Source: Candidatus Woesearchaeota archaeon CG10_big_fil_rev_8_21_14_0_10_44_13
Lineage (GTDB): Archaea; Nanobdellota; Nanobdellia; Woesearchaeales; UBA12501
Length of the DNA stretch: 64,000 bases
NCBI GenBank assembly: GCA_002762985.1
Contig: PCXZ01000032.1
Span: 18,589-82,588, forward strand
Direction of reading: 5' to 3'
The notes under the pieces: model-generated
What the model was told of the DNA's origin: nothing
The model's database searches: none
Seen by the model: the letters and a program-made list of their open reading frames with translations, nothing else
Shown: positions 9,546-20,300 of the stretch, in pieces
How the letters are laid out: every line of letters begins with the position of its first letter
Numbering within the stretch: position 1 is the stretch's first letter
Translations under genes and position numbers: made by a program

Positions 9546-9890
9546 ATGAGGATTAATGTGAATATAGAAAAAAAGCATTTCTGGATGTTTATGGCTGTCT
9601 TGATGCTTGGCATAATCTCCATCGCAGGCATAATGGTCAATGCCCAGGCAGCTACAAAGCCCAATCCGGGGCATAGCCTTAGTGAGTTAGCAGGAGATGG
9701 AACAGGGACTTATTGTGTCCTATCCAAGCTAGGAATATGCCCCGCTGGATGGACAAGCAAAGCAACAGCAGTAATCATAAGTGAATATAACCCATGCATT
9801 GCAACTTTTGGTGTAGGTGCAAGCAACAACGTTCCTGCTATCCCAAATACAAATTGGATCTGGTGCCATTCTACTCTTTGCTGCATCTAG
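9546..9890 (+). CDS. Small secreted Cys-rich protein
   Basis: This 114-residue protein has an N-terminal hydrophobic signal (FWMFMAVLMLGIISIAGIMV, then NAQAA). A short domain with five cysteines follows, ending in the pair CHSTLCCI at the very C-terminus. The Cys-Cys ending recurs in several small proteins of the 26-28 kb region and in two internal modules of the preceding gene, so it is probably the same disulfide module in single-domain form. A strong GAGGTGAG site at 9534-9541 fixes the start at 9546. The function is unknown. A T-rich terminator follows. Confidence 0.7.
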   Translation: MRINVNIEKKHFWMFMAVLMLGIISIAGIMVNAQAATKPNPGHSLSELAGDGTGTYCVLSKLGICPAGWTSKATAVIISEYNPCIATFGVGASNNVPAIPNTNWIWCHSTLCCI

Positions 9891-9895
9891 GGCCA

Positions 9896-9932
9896 TTATT
9901 TTTCTAATTTTTTCTTTTATTTGACTGCACTT
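9896..9932 (+). terminator. T-rich transcription terminator
   Basis: Several runs of T (TTATTTTTCTAATTTTTTC and more) follow the stop codon at 9890. This is the usual form of an archaeal intrinsic terminator and suggests that the 3.2-9.9 kb unit ends here. Confidence 0.45.
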
Positions 9933-10043
9933 GCAGAATGCATCTGATTTGACTACTGACTAAAATCTGATTAAGATTAAGTATGATATTTTTATCAGGT
10001 ATATGTTCTTTTTTCTGGACAAATTAATCCTATTAAGCACAAT

Positions 10044-10058
10044 ATTTATAAATAAAGT
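10044..10058 (+). promoter_or_regulatory. TATA element of a leaderless regulator gene
   Basis: ATTTATAAATAAAGT is centred about 27-30 nt before the ATG at 10077, so the message should be leaderless. The same 15-mer recurs at 26325-26339 before the 26.4 kb pilin-like unit. TGTCCA occurs at 10058-10063 and overlapping the start codon at 10078-10083, a possible operator. Confidence 0.5.
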
Positions 10059-10076
10059 GTCCATTTAAATAATCTA

Positions 10077-10664
10077 ATGTCCAATATTAAAGGCAAACCA
10101 ACCCCCCTTACCCTAAGCAACAATGTCCTGGAAGCCCTTGCTGCTGTCTTGAAGCACGATTTTGTGCATATAAGGGAGATCTCAAGGATGACAGGCGTTT
10201 CCCCGACCACAGCAGGCAATGCGCTCAAAGAGCTTGAGGAAAACAACATACTCTCAAAAAAAACATTGGGCAAGAACTGCTTCTATTCCCTGAACAAGAA
10301 CCAGAAATCTAGGAAACTCGTAGCCATTGTCGAGGATTATAATTTCCTGAAAGCATGCTCTGACAAGGCATTCAGCATTTTTTCAGAAGGCATTCTCAAG
10401 GATGTCAAGGACATAAAGAACTTCATCGATTTCATGACGGTCTCTGATGATGGCTCAGGGCCATCGATACTTCTTGTCACAAGCCTTGACAATGATACTG
10501 TAAAATCAAGGCTGTCGAAATCGAGCTCAGACAGGATAAAAAAGATCATGATCTTGACAAGGGAAAATTTCAGGAATAATCTTGAAGAGGACATGATAAA
10601 AAATCTGCTAAAGGACCATATCACGATATTCGGAACTGAAAGATTGATTGACACAATCTATTGA
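10077..10664 (+). CDS. Winged-helix transcriptional regulator with C-terminal effector-like domain
   Basis: Residues 10-75 of this 195-residue protein form a winged-helix domain (VHIREISRMTGVSPTTAGNA is the helix-turn-helix, then KELEENNILSKKTLGKNCFY is the wing). The C-terminal part, about residues 80-195, contains an alternating strand pattern (ILLVTSLDND, KIMILTRENF, HITIFGTERL) like a degenerate nucleotidyltransferase or small-ligand domain, with no obvious catalytic set. The same two-part plan is seen in the regulator at 33193. It sits alone between a T-rich terminator and the 10.7 kb surface gene, which it probably controls. It is cytoplasmic. Confidence 0.72.
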   Translation: MSNIKGKPTPLTLSNNVLEALAAVLKHDFVHIREISRMTGVSPTTAGNALKELEENNILSKKTLGKNCFYSLNKNQKSRKLVAIVEDYNFLKACSDKAFSIFSEGILKDVKDIKNFIDFMTVSDDGSGPSILLVTSLDNDTVKSRLSKSSSDRIKKIMILTRENFRNNLEEDMIKNLLKDHITIFGTERLIDTIY

Positions 10665-10738
10665 AATGGTGTTTATTGGGTTATCTGCATCATGCATCAT
10701 CCGCAAATCCAAATAAGCATGAGTAATCCAATGGCATC

Positions 10739-13700
10739 GTGATCAGGATTGATACAAGGATGAAAAAAAAGAGGAGAGGCAGTAAAAAGAGGAATGTAAG
10801 GGCGCAGATAAGCGCTTTCATACTTATAGGCCTGGTGATAATGACTGTCTTTTTCTTCGCATATTACGTCAAGAGGCAGATCCAGGTGCAGGCGGCAGAG
10901 CAGAAGATAGATGCTGCTGCAGAGATACTGCAGAGCACGCCTGTGCTGAATTATTATGTGACATTGTGCCTCAAGGATTCTATCGAAGGCGCCCTTCTGC
11001 TTGCAGGGAGGCAGGGAGGCAACATCTACATCGATCAGGGGGGCCTTGCAGACCGTGATTCGATCCCCATCTTCAAGTACAAGGGGGACAATGTTACCTA
11101 TGGCATGACGAGCATAGACTCGCAGATCCCCAATGCGATGAGGCTTACTGATGACCCCACATATCCTCTGCCTTATGAATACCCCTGCATAAAGACCGTA
11201 CAGCCCATATCTTACAGGTGCCCTTATGATTATCTTTTTGGGATTCCGACCGAGAGCAGCATTGAAATCAATGGAGTGCAGTTCAATCCCCAGACAAATG
11301 CTGCAAAATTCTTCCCTTTCAGCCAGAGCAATCTGCCCCTGTTATGCATACCTAATGGCCCGAATGACGTCGACATGGGGATATTCCCTTTCCCATGCCC
11401 TTCTGGTGCATATGGCCCGGACTCAATACAGCAGCAGATAAAAGTGTATGCTGAGAAGAGGATGCAGAACTGCACGAATTTCTCCGCGATAAAACAGATG
11501 ATAAATTTTAACATAACGGCGAATCCGCCGCAGATCCTTCCCATAATGGGCGAGAATGACATGGTGATCAAGGCCACTTATCCCATCAACATAACCATAG
11601 GTACATACGGTTCTGTAAGATTGTTTGAATTCGAGGTGAAGCTGCCTGTCAGGCTGAAAAAGATCTACGGGCTTGCGCAGTTCCTTGTCGAGAATGATGA
11701 CAGCTATCTTGATTTCAACATGACAAGTGATTTTGATTCCAAGCTGTATTATACCCCTTACTGGGATCCTTATATTAAGGTTGAAAAATTCTGCCCAAAA
11801 TGCGATCTTGAGGGCGGCGAGAAAGATTCGACAGACATCTTCCAGATCAATGACTCGGCATCCAACATAATGGGCAATGATTATTATTTCAGGTTTGCCG
11901 TCGAGAACAGGGATCCTGCGCTCGACTGGATACATAAGACCTCGCCTGAAGAGCAGCAATTTGATTATATCATCCAGGAAGGGGATGAGATAATAATAGA
12001 GCCGAATGGGTATGACCCTGATGATAATGACGACCTATTCTATTTTTATGAGCTATGGAAGCAGGATTACGACGAGGTATTCAACCCTTTCTGCTGCAAT
12101 GAGATCAACCCAGATTCATCGGTGATCTGCAAGAATGACCCATGGAAATGCATAGAGAAAGCGCCTGCAGCTTCACTGCAATTATGCATGGACGATTACC
12201 TGCAGCAGGACACGAATGTCTGGACTACCTCGAACATGTACAAGATACCTAATCCCATCAATCCTTCGAACACTTTCAGGAGCTCAAATTACCTTACAAA
12301 AACGACTGACCCCGGAAAGATAGGCAATAACCCAAATTCAGAGGACAATAATCCTGTGCATTATCCGTGCAATAAGGACGAGCAGACAGGAGAATGGCTC
12401 GGTACAGCTTACAGCAGGGACCTTGGTCCGCACAACGCGACAGTAAAAGTATGCGACGGGCACGGGAAATGCGACTGGCAGAGCGTGCTCATAATGGTTA
12501 CAGACATACCAAGGCCGGTGATAAGCATAATTAATGATTACGGCACAGAAGATGCCTCATTGGAAGACCCTTTCATATTGGATGCGTCAAAATCAAACAT
12601 ATTCTCTGTTGTTGACAGATATCTATGGAAGGATGTCATACCCGGCCTTGAGCCCGAGTTCATGATTGATGTCGCTTACTCTGAAACAGAGAACGGCAGG
12701 CTGAGGATACCCCATCCCTTCGGCGATTATGACATCACGACGATAAAAGTCGCGGGAAACTTTTTCAGGCAGACAGGCCCGCAGACATTAAGCTTAACTA
12801 TCGGCTCCCAGACTGACACAAAAGAGATCAATGTGAAAGAGTGCATACCCTACAGGAGCGCTGATTCCCCTTATCCATACAATAAAGGCGATAATCCTTT
12901 CATGGGCAATCATGCGTGCTGCGAGGACACTGGAACATATTCTGATGCCTCAAAGATATGCTATCAGGACGGAGAGTATGGGGCGATAAGATATTTTGAA
13001 GAAAACAAATACACTGGACTTGGCATGCCCCGGCTTGTCTACTGGCACCTTGATGAAGGATTGACACAGGATGCTCCTTCCCTTAACAGCAATTATGGCA
13101 ATGACATCTTCTTCAGGAAATTCGAAAGGCATTGCAGCGGAGACAGGGGGAATATATGTTCCGGCAATGGCCAGGAGGATATGTATCCCTCAGCATCATG
13201 CAATGATTTAGAGGGGCATTCGTGGCAGGATGAAAGATGCCAGGGTCCGCCCCAGGATGTCTCAGCTGCATCAGACAGGCCATGCATTGATTACCTCCCT
13301 GGCCAGACATTTGAGTCGGTTGAAGGCGTCAATAAGATGGGAGTGGGCATAGTAAATGGATATTGCTCTGATACGCCAAAATGCACAAATGGGATTGATT
13401 ACAGGTTAGATGGTCCGTTCAAATGCCAAAAGGCTGTGTGCGAGGACGGCCATTGCTCAAAACCTTACACGACTGATGCAATGAAATGCATGTGCAGCTC
13501 TGCAAGCTGCTCTTCACAGGGAGCAGATCAAAAATGCGATGTGTTCAGCTATGATGATATGGTCTCGGGAGGGAGATGCCTGCCAAGCAAAGAAGGATTC
13601 TGCGATTCAACTTGCCATTTCTCTGACCCTGATGAGTCAATGGCTGCGTGCTCGGGCTGCAGTTACACATGGAAATGGACAGGGTGGGGGTCATCTGAGA

Positions 13701-14143
13701 CAAATGTCGCAAGGGACAAGTGCTGCGGCGATGAGACGGCAAACGAATTCCATATAATAGCTGCTGACAATACTGATGCGTGCTGCGACAATAGGGACGC
13801 AAATGGACAGCTTCTGCATGGCAATGAATGCGTCATAGCAGGGGTGTGCAAGAACAGGCTCCCTGCACCTGAGGTATGCAATGGACAAGATGATGACTGC
13901 AACCCTTATACTGCAGATGGATCAGGAGAACCTAAACCTTCAAATGAAAACCAGGAGGGGGTATGCTTGAACAGCAAAAAATCCTGTTCAGGCATGCAAG
14001 GATGGAAAGATGATTATTCAGGCATACCAGGATACCAGGTTGCAGAGACGAATTGTGATGACGGCCTGGACAATGATTGCGATGGATGGGAAGATTGCCA
14101 GGATGATGGCTGCAAAGGCCTTACAGTTTGCACGAATCCATGA
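10739..14143 (+). CDS. Large surface protein with class III (prepilin-like) head and Cys-rich C-terminus
   Basis: The 1134-residue protein opens with a strongly basic stretch, then VRA followed by QISAFILIG and a single hydrophobic helix (about residues 22-42), the layout of archaeal prepilin-like signals. The long outer part has many aromatic and Asn residues. Several double-cysteine segments (CCEDTG, CCGDET, CCDNRD) follow, and at the end there are MopE-type motifs (EVCNGQDDDCNP, CDDGLDNDCDGWEDC). The first usable start is GTG at 10739; an ATG at 10760 inside the basic head is equally possible. It is separated by 74 nt from the regulator at 10077. It is most likely a cell-surface protein held by its N-terminal helix or built into a filament; the function is not known. 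Confidence 0.72.
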   Translation: MIRIDTRMKKKRRGSKKRNVRAQISAFILIGLVIMTVFFFAYYVKRQIQVQAAEQKIDAAAEILQSTPVLNYYVTLCLKDSIEGALLLAGRQGGNIYIDQGGLADRDSIPIFKYKGDNVTYGMTSIDSQIPNAMRLTDDPTYPLPYEYPCIKTVQPISYRCPYDYLFGIPTESSIEINGVQFNPQTNAAKFFPFSQSNLPLLCIPNGPNDVDMGIFPFPCPSGAYGPDSIQQQIKVYAEKRMQNCTNFSAIKQMINFNITANPPQILPIMGENDMVIKATYPINITIGTYGSVRLFEFEVKLPVRLKKIYGLAQFLVENDDSYLDFNMTSDFDSKLYYTPYWDPYIKVEKFCPKCDLEGGEKDSTDIFQINDSASNIMGNDYYFRFAVENRDPALDWIHKTSPEEQQFDYIIQEGDEIIIEPNGYDPDDNDDLFYFYELWKQDYDEVFNPFCCNEINPDSSVICKNDPWKCIEKAPAASLQLCMDDYLQQDTNVWTTSNMYKIPNPINPSNTFRSSNYLTKTTDPGKIGNNPNSEDNNPVHYPCNKDEQTGEWLGTAYSRDLGPHNATVKVCDGHGKCDWQSVLIMVTDIPRPVISIINDYGTEDASLEDPFILDASKSNIFSVVDRYLWKDVIPGLEPEFMIDVAYSETENGRLRIPHPFGDYDITTIKVAGNFFRQTGPQTLSLTIGSQTDTKEINVKECIPYRSADSPYPYNKGDNPFMGNHACCEDTGTYSDASKICYQDGEYGAIRYFEENKYTGLGMPRLVYWHLDEGLTQDAPSLNSNYGNDIFFRKFERHCSGDRGNICSGNGQEDMYPSASCNDLEGHSWQDERCQGPPQDVSAASDRPCIDYLPGQTFESVEGVNKMGVGIVNGYCSDTPKCTNGIDYRLDGPFKCQKAVCEDGHCSKPYTTDAMKCMCSSASCSSQGADQKCDVFSYDDMVSGGRCLPSKEGFCDSTCHFSDPDESMAACSGCSYTWKWTGWGSSETNVARDKCCGDETANEFHIIAADNTDACCDNRDANGQLLHGNECVIAGVCKNRLPAPEVCNGQDDDCNPYTADGSGEPKPSNENQEGVCLNSKKSCSGMQGWKDDYSGIPGYQVAETNCDDGLDNDCDGWEDCQDDGCKGLTVCTNP

Positions 14144-14307
14144 GGATGATCTAAAATTAATCCATGATAGATATATCCTGCAGGCAGGTCAGAATGATTG
14201 ATAAAAAATGACTAAAAAATGGCAAAAAACAGCAAAAATGCACGCAAAATTGATGTATGAAAATAAATAAGAAAACAAGCTAAAGTGAACATAGAATAAA
14301 CGCAATA

Positions 14308-14320
14308 TTTTTAAATAAAA
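14308..14320 (+). promoter_or_regulatory. TATA box of the 2057-residue surface protein gene
   Basis: TTTTTAAATAAAA, identical to the element at 3165-3177, lies about 50 nt before the ATG at 14364. The 220-base gap 14144-14363 shows nothing else apart from an A-rich stretch. Confidence 0.55.
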
Positions 14321-14363
14321 CAGCTTTAAAACGGCTTATTCGATCCGAAAAAACGGTGAATTG

Positions 14364-17300
14364 ATGGGTAAAAAGAGGTTTTTGATAGTTTTGGCAGTGA
14401 TTTCATTATTTTCTATGCTCTTTTCTGTGCTTCCGGCCTCAGCGCAGGGCACGACTCTTGCCTGCTGTGTGACAGATGACTCATGCACGCCTACAACATC
14501 CGGCACTTGCTCTGCGGGGACGTATTATTCTGTTGCCTGTTCGCAGATGCCTAACTGCGACATAGGCTGCTGCTGCCAGCAACAGCTCAACACGGCAAAT
14601 GTGGTCGTCACAACGAAGAAAAAATGCGATGTTTCTGTGGGCCAGTTCTTCGACCTGAGCGCTTACACCGCCACAACTGCAACTTATGTCCAGGGCTGCA
14701 ACGCAGTATGCGGCCTCTCTTCAACATGCTCACCAGGCGATAAATTATACTGCTCTGACAAGACAACTGTGCTTGCGACGTGCACCAGCGAGGGAAAGTT
14801 CGGAGTTTCACCCGGTGCATCCTGCCCGAGCGCCGCAGGGACATTGACAGATACTGATCATGACGGTGTCCCTGATTCGGAAGACCTGTGCCCGAAAGAA
14901 CCAATGCTTACTGTCCCTCAAGGCACAAAAGAGACGGATTGCAATACGAATAATTGCTGCACGGATAACATTGATAATGATTGCGACGGGGTCCTTGACT
15001 GCAATGATGTCGATTGCTGCTCTGTGCAGACATGCTTCTCAACACCAACATGCATAGTCGTTACTTGCGGGAACAATAAGGTCGATTCAGGGGAAGAATG
15101 CGATGACGGCAACAAGGTAAGCGGGGACGGATGCAGCAACATATGCAAGAGTGAATATTGCGGCGACGGCATTGTCCAGCCCGCAATGGGCGAGCAGTGT
15201 GATTTCGGTGATAATGTATGGGTGAATTGCTATGCTCCGAACACGGTTGATGATGTCTCCACAACAGACAAGATTGAAGCCGCGTGCACTCTGATCACAG
15301 AGAGAAAAGCGGGCGCAATAACCCAATGCAATGATGGCATAGACAATGACGGAGACACCTGCTTTGATTGGCCATTTGACAGGGGATGCTCTTCTGAATC
15401 AGACATTACAGAAGATGATGTGGCTGTGCTGCCGAACGGAGAAGCCGTATCAGGGGATGACCCCAGGCAATGCACGATATGCGGCGATAAAGAACTTAAC
15501 ACCCCTAACAGCCAGGGATTAAATGAGGATTGCGACGGGAGCGACAGCCAATGCGGCAGTTCTCCTTATCCTGACGGGATCTGCAGGGATGACTGCACTT
15601 GCGCATATGAGTGCTCTGACAATCCCGGCGCACCTGACACATTCGAGATCACGCCAGTTAAAGGGCAGTTCGCAAACCTTATCGAATGGCAGCTGCATCA
15701 GTCTCCAAACTGCATAGTCGATAAGATGTATCTTTACAAATGCTCCAGCCTTGCTGCGCAATGCGAGCCGGATCAGCTCATAGCCATCAACAGCACTATT
15801 GCCGGAAATGTATTCTACCAGCACAAGGACAAGCCTGTCTCCCCAAGCTCCAGATACTGCTACAGGGTTGATGTGCATTACACAACGGGCGCAGTGTCAA
15901 AATCAGAGGTAGAATGCATAACCACTGGAGATGTCAACTGCATGGCGAATGGGGGCGGCGAATTCTGCAAGGACAATGTCAGGTATGATTGTGCAGATGA
16001 TAATTTTATAGACACTGAGCTGCAGAACTGCTCGACGCTTTCGACGGTGAATCCTGAAGATTTCGTATGCATAGGGCCTTTCCGCGATAAAACAACTATG
16101 TGCCTGTACCAGAGCCAGTGCGCATTGTGCAACGGCTTATTCGGGCTGTTTGCAATCGATGCCACTGCGATATACGAAGGCCCGCTCATAGACGGCACTG
16201 ATGAGGGGAAAGGTAGTTATCCATGCAGCAAAATACCGACATGCTACAATGATACTACAAGGACGACCATAAACAAGTATAGCAGCTGCATAGACATACA
16301 GAACTGCTATGATTACACTTCTGAGTCTTCATGCACTGAGAACAAATGTCAGTTAGGAGAATGCGAATGGGTCTCTTCAGTCAAGGCATTCAGCGAGCTT
16401 GGTGTGGGATTATGCAGGCCCAAGACAAAAGAGCTGCAGAACTGCAGCCTCTGCGGGGACTTCAGGAGGGATGCCCAGAACAGGTTCTACGGCGATTGTG
16501 ATGTCGAAGTGTGCAAGCTTTACGGTGACTGCTATTACAGTTACGGCCAGTGCGGCCCCAAGGAGCAGACAGGCTGCTGGAATTATGTGACTGAAGAGGA
16601 TTGCACTTACTCCAACAAGAGCATTTCAAAGAATTCATTAGAAGCATTGAATGTCTCAGTAAACACGCAGTGGGGAAATATAACACTCACCGAAAGCTTC
16701 AGCAAATTCATGAAAGTCGGAGGGAACAACAAGCTGCTGCAGAAGAGCAATGACTACTTCGCATTCGGGCTTTGCAAATGGATCAAGTACAGCGGAAACA
16801 GGGCTGATGTGCCAGATTATATCTGTGTGAAAGACGCTGATAACAACACGGTCCCTGACTGCAACTATGGGGAGGAAAGCAGGACATGCCAGATCGATAA
16901 TATCGCCCCTAAAACATCATTCCTGATTGAAGGCAGGCCCATAAACGGCGAGGGAAGGCTTCTCCTGCCGAAGAAGATCGATCTTGATTACTACCTGGAT
17001 GAGAATGCCAAGGTGTATTTCTGCATAGCAGATGAGGATGCAAGCAAAGGGGTGCAATTTTGCTATCCCAATGAAACCAGCATGTGCGGACTGGAGAAGA
17101 CATTCAGGGGAGCCACAGGAAATTACAGGCTGTATTATTTTGCTGAGGACAACGCACATAATCTTGAGAATGTCAGCTATATGCCTGTGAGGATAGAGGT
17201 TGAATCACCGAGAATAACTGCAACTGCAACACCTCTCAGCTATGGCGACGGGAATGATTATGAGATAAAACTCACCTCAGACAGGTATGTAAAATGCTCA

Positions 17301-20300
17301 GGCATCCTGATGAAAGGCAACGGGATGCCCATAATCTCAGAGAATATGATCAAGTTCGAGATTGACAATGAGTTCACAAGGGATTATTATGACCTTCCCG
17401 ATGAGAGATATTACTTTGAATATGAATGCATAGATTATGTCGGGAATGTGAACAATAGCAGGATATGGATCAATGGCCATGAAGGCGTCAACACGAACAG
17501 AATATCAAATCTCATGCCTTATGGCCCGCAGAACGACACCTCCGTTAATATCACTGTCCAGACAACCGAGGATGCCAGCTGCAGATATGCCCTGAAAAAA
17601 GGTGCTGCTCCGGGTTATGAATCCATGACTGACTTCTCCAGGAATGCTGAAGGCACATTCCATACTGCACATCCTTCCCTTGTGCCTAATGAGTATTACG
17701 AGTATGTTGTAAAATGCAAATTTGGTGATGTCATTGAAGGCAATGACAATGACATGATAAGGTTCTCGATAGACCAGAAAGGGCCTTCAATATACCCTGT
17801 GACGACATTCGAGGCATATGATTATGATATGAGCCAGACATGGGGGAAAGACCAGGAGATAAGGCTGCAGTGCAAGGATGATTATTTTGAGAGGGTGAAA
17901 AAGGCATTCAATATGGATTATGGATGCAAGGATATGGTAAGCTACAAGGAGGATGTTGGTGACGAATACTCTCATGTTGAGCTGGACGAGAATGGCTTGA
18001 TGCTTGACACTATCCCCTTAACCGGCACAGGCTCGCATAAGATATACTTTGTTGCGAATGATACAGGGAATAATTCAGAGGATAATGATCTCACAATAAA
18101 CATAAATGAAGACAGGCCCACACTGACAATAAATATATTTCCTTACCCTATGGGACCAGGATCTGTCCCAATAACAGGACCGATATCTTATGGGGATTAT
18201 ATAGTGAAAGTCACTTCGACAAAAAGCCTGAATGATGTGAATATGTCTTTTGTCGCTGGCGGACAGACTAACGAAGGGATATACCTCAGCAACGAAGACT
18301 TCGGAAAGACGTACTATGTGCTATTGACAATACCCAGCCCAGGAGAAGGCGGACTGCCGAAAGGGCCGATCTATGACGGGACAATAACTGTCACAGGTCT
18401 TGTAAGGATGCCTGGATCTTCATGCACATTGGACAAGATAGACAGCACAGCACTCTTTGCCACAAGGGTTAAGGAGGTGAAGATAGTGACTGCAGATCCT
18501 GCTGTCGTGATAGAGCCTTCCCTTGACAACTATGATGCAAAAGGATATCCATTAAGGAAGAAGAACGGGATATATTACACTAATGAATCAAGGCTGTACA
18601 TAAGCGGCAAAAGGACATCAGACATAGTCAATGAAGTGAGATTCTATGTCCTCAATGGCGACAATATGATCTCGGACAGGGCATCTCCTCAGAAAGTCTA
18701 CAGGTATGATGCAGGGAAAAATTCACCTCTGCGGCCTGGAAACCCATTGAACACTGCTCCGATAGGCATAGCTTCGCCGACAGGGCAGAAAGGCAGCTAC
18801 ACATTGAATGCTGCGCAGAACTCGAATCTTGGGCTTGGAAAATACATAAGGGTGACAGACGCCAACAAAGAGAGAGGGAGCTATGGCCATTACAGGGAAC
18901 ACTATCTCATCGACTGGATAGAGAATATAGGCGAAGGGGTATGGAAACTAACATTGAAGGATCCCCTGGAAAACGACCTGAGCCTGAGCGACAGCATTGA
19001 TGTTTACTCAGCCCCTTATCCGAATGAGATCTTCGGGGAATACATAGACCTTGATGCAGGAAACAACACCTTCTTCTTGAGGCCTAAGAGTGTTTCAGGA
19101 GTTATGCCCCTTGAAACGGAATCATTCATAATATTCACTGACCCGAATGCACCTGTAGTGGTGAGCCAGACACCGAACAGAGGCACGACAAACAACATAC
19201 ACACGCCGATATCGATAGTTGTGAGAGAAAACGCAAGGGAATCGCTGGTGGACACAGGCTCAATAAAACTCATGCTGGATGATCAAGAAATAAAAGATAT
19301 GGAAGTCAATGAATATTCTCTTGGCAGCTTCATATATTATGAGATAAGTTACATACCTCCTCAGCCGTTGAATGACGGCACATACAATGTGAAGTTCGAA
19401 GGCAATGACAATGCCGGCCATGGGTTCACGAACTCCTCGCAGGCAGGCCCTGAATGGACATTCACGATGGACACAAAAGCGCCATCAACACCAATATTGA
19501 TGATAGAGAATGGGACATTACATGATGGGTTGTGGTATGTGAACAGGTCGCCGGGCATAGAGCTTGAATTCCCCGATGAGGATAAGGTTAATATGACTGC
19601 GATATACAAGGACAATCCTTTTGCAGGATTCGACATGGGCTATGAATGCGGTGATGACTGCGGCCTGAATAACCTTTACAAGGTCACATTCGATCCTCCT
19701 CTTGAGCCAGTGCAGCTTATAAGCCCTAACCAGATGTTTGTGAAAGATGAATTCCAGATCATAGTCGAGGCTTACAAGACCCTTGCAAACAGACAAAAGA
19801 GCCCAAAGGGGCTTTATTATATCGATAAGATAGTAATTGATAACATAACCCCTGAGATATCAGAGATCTCATTCCCAGGAAGGATAAAAGTGGATGGGGA
19901 CATCTCAATAAAGGCGCGCATACCTAATGAGTTCCATGACCTGAATGTCACCCTGATAGCGAATAAGACTGATGGAGCGGTTTATACATCGGGCTATCCT
20001 CTGGAGCAGGTAAGCAAGATGGGAAGCTTCTATGAGTTCAAGTGGCATTCCCCCTATGTGAGCAGCGCCGGGAAACCTCCTGAAGTTGAGCAGACTTTCA
20101 CATTGGTAGTCTCCGATTATGCCGGCAATTCCAAATCCGAAGAGATAACGACCACTGTTGATCTCCAGGTGCCGGATATCAGGTTCATAAACATCAGCGT
20201 CACGCCTACTATCGAGCAGCTTGACCAATACATGACAAAATACACGAACATACTTGTCATGGGCAATTTCAGCGATGATGATGTAGTAGAGATATTTGTC

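Noticed and set aside
7163..15502. Long reading frames on the minus strand opposite the giant genes
   Set aside because: They are Ser/His/Cys-rich mirror frames of Asp/Cys-coding sequence, without start signals or family features.
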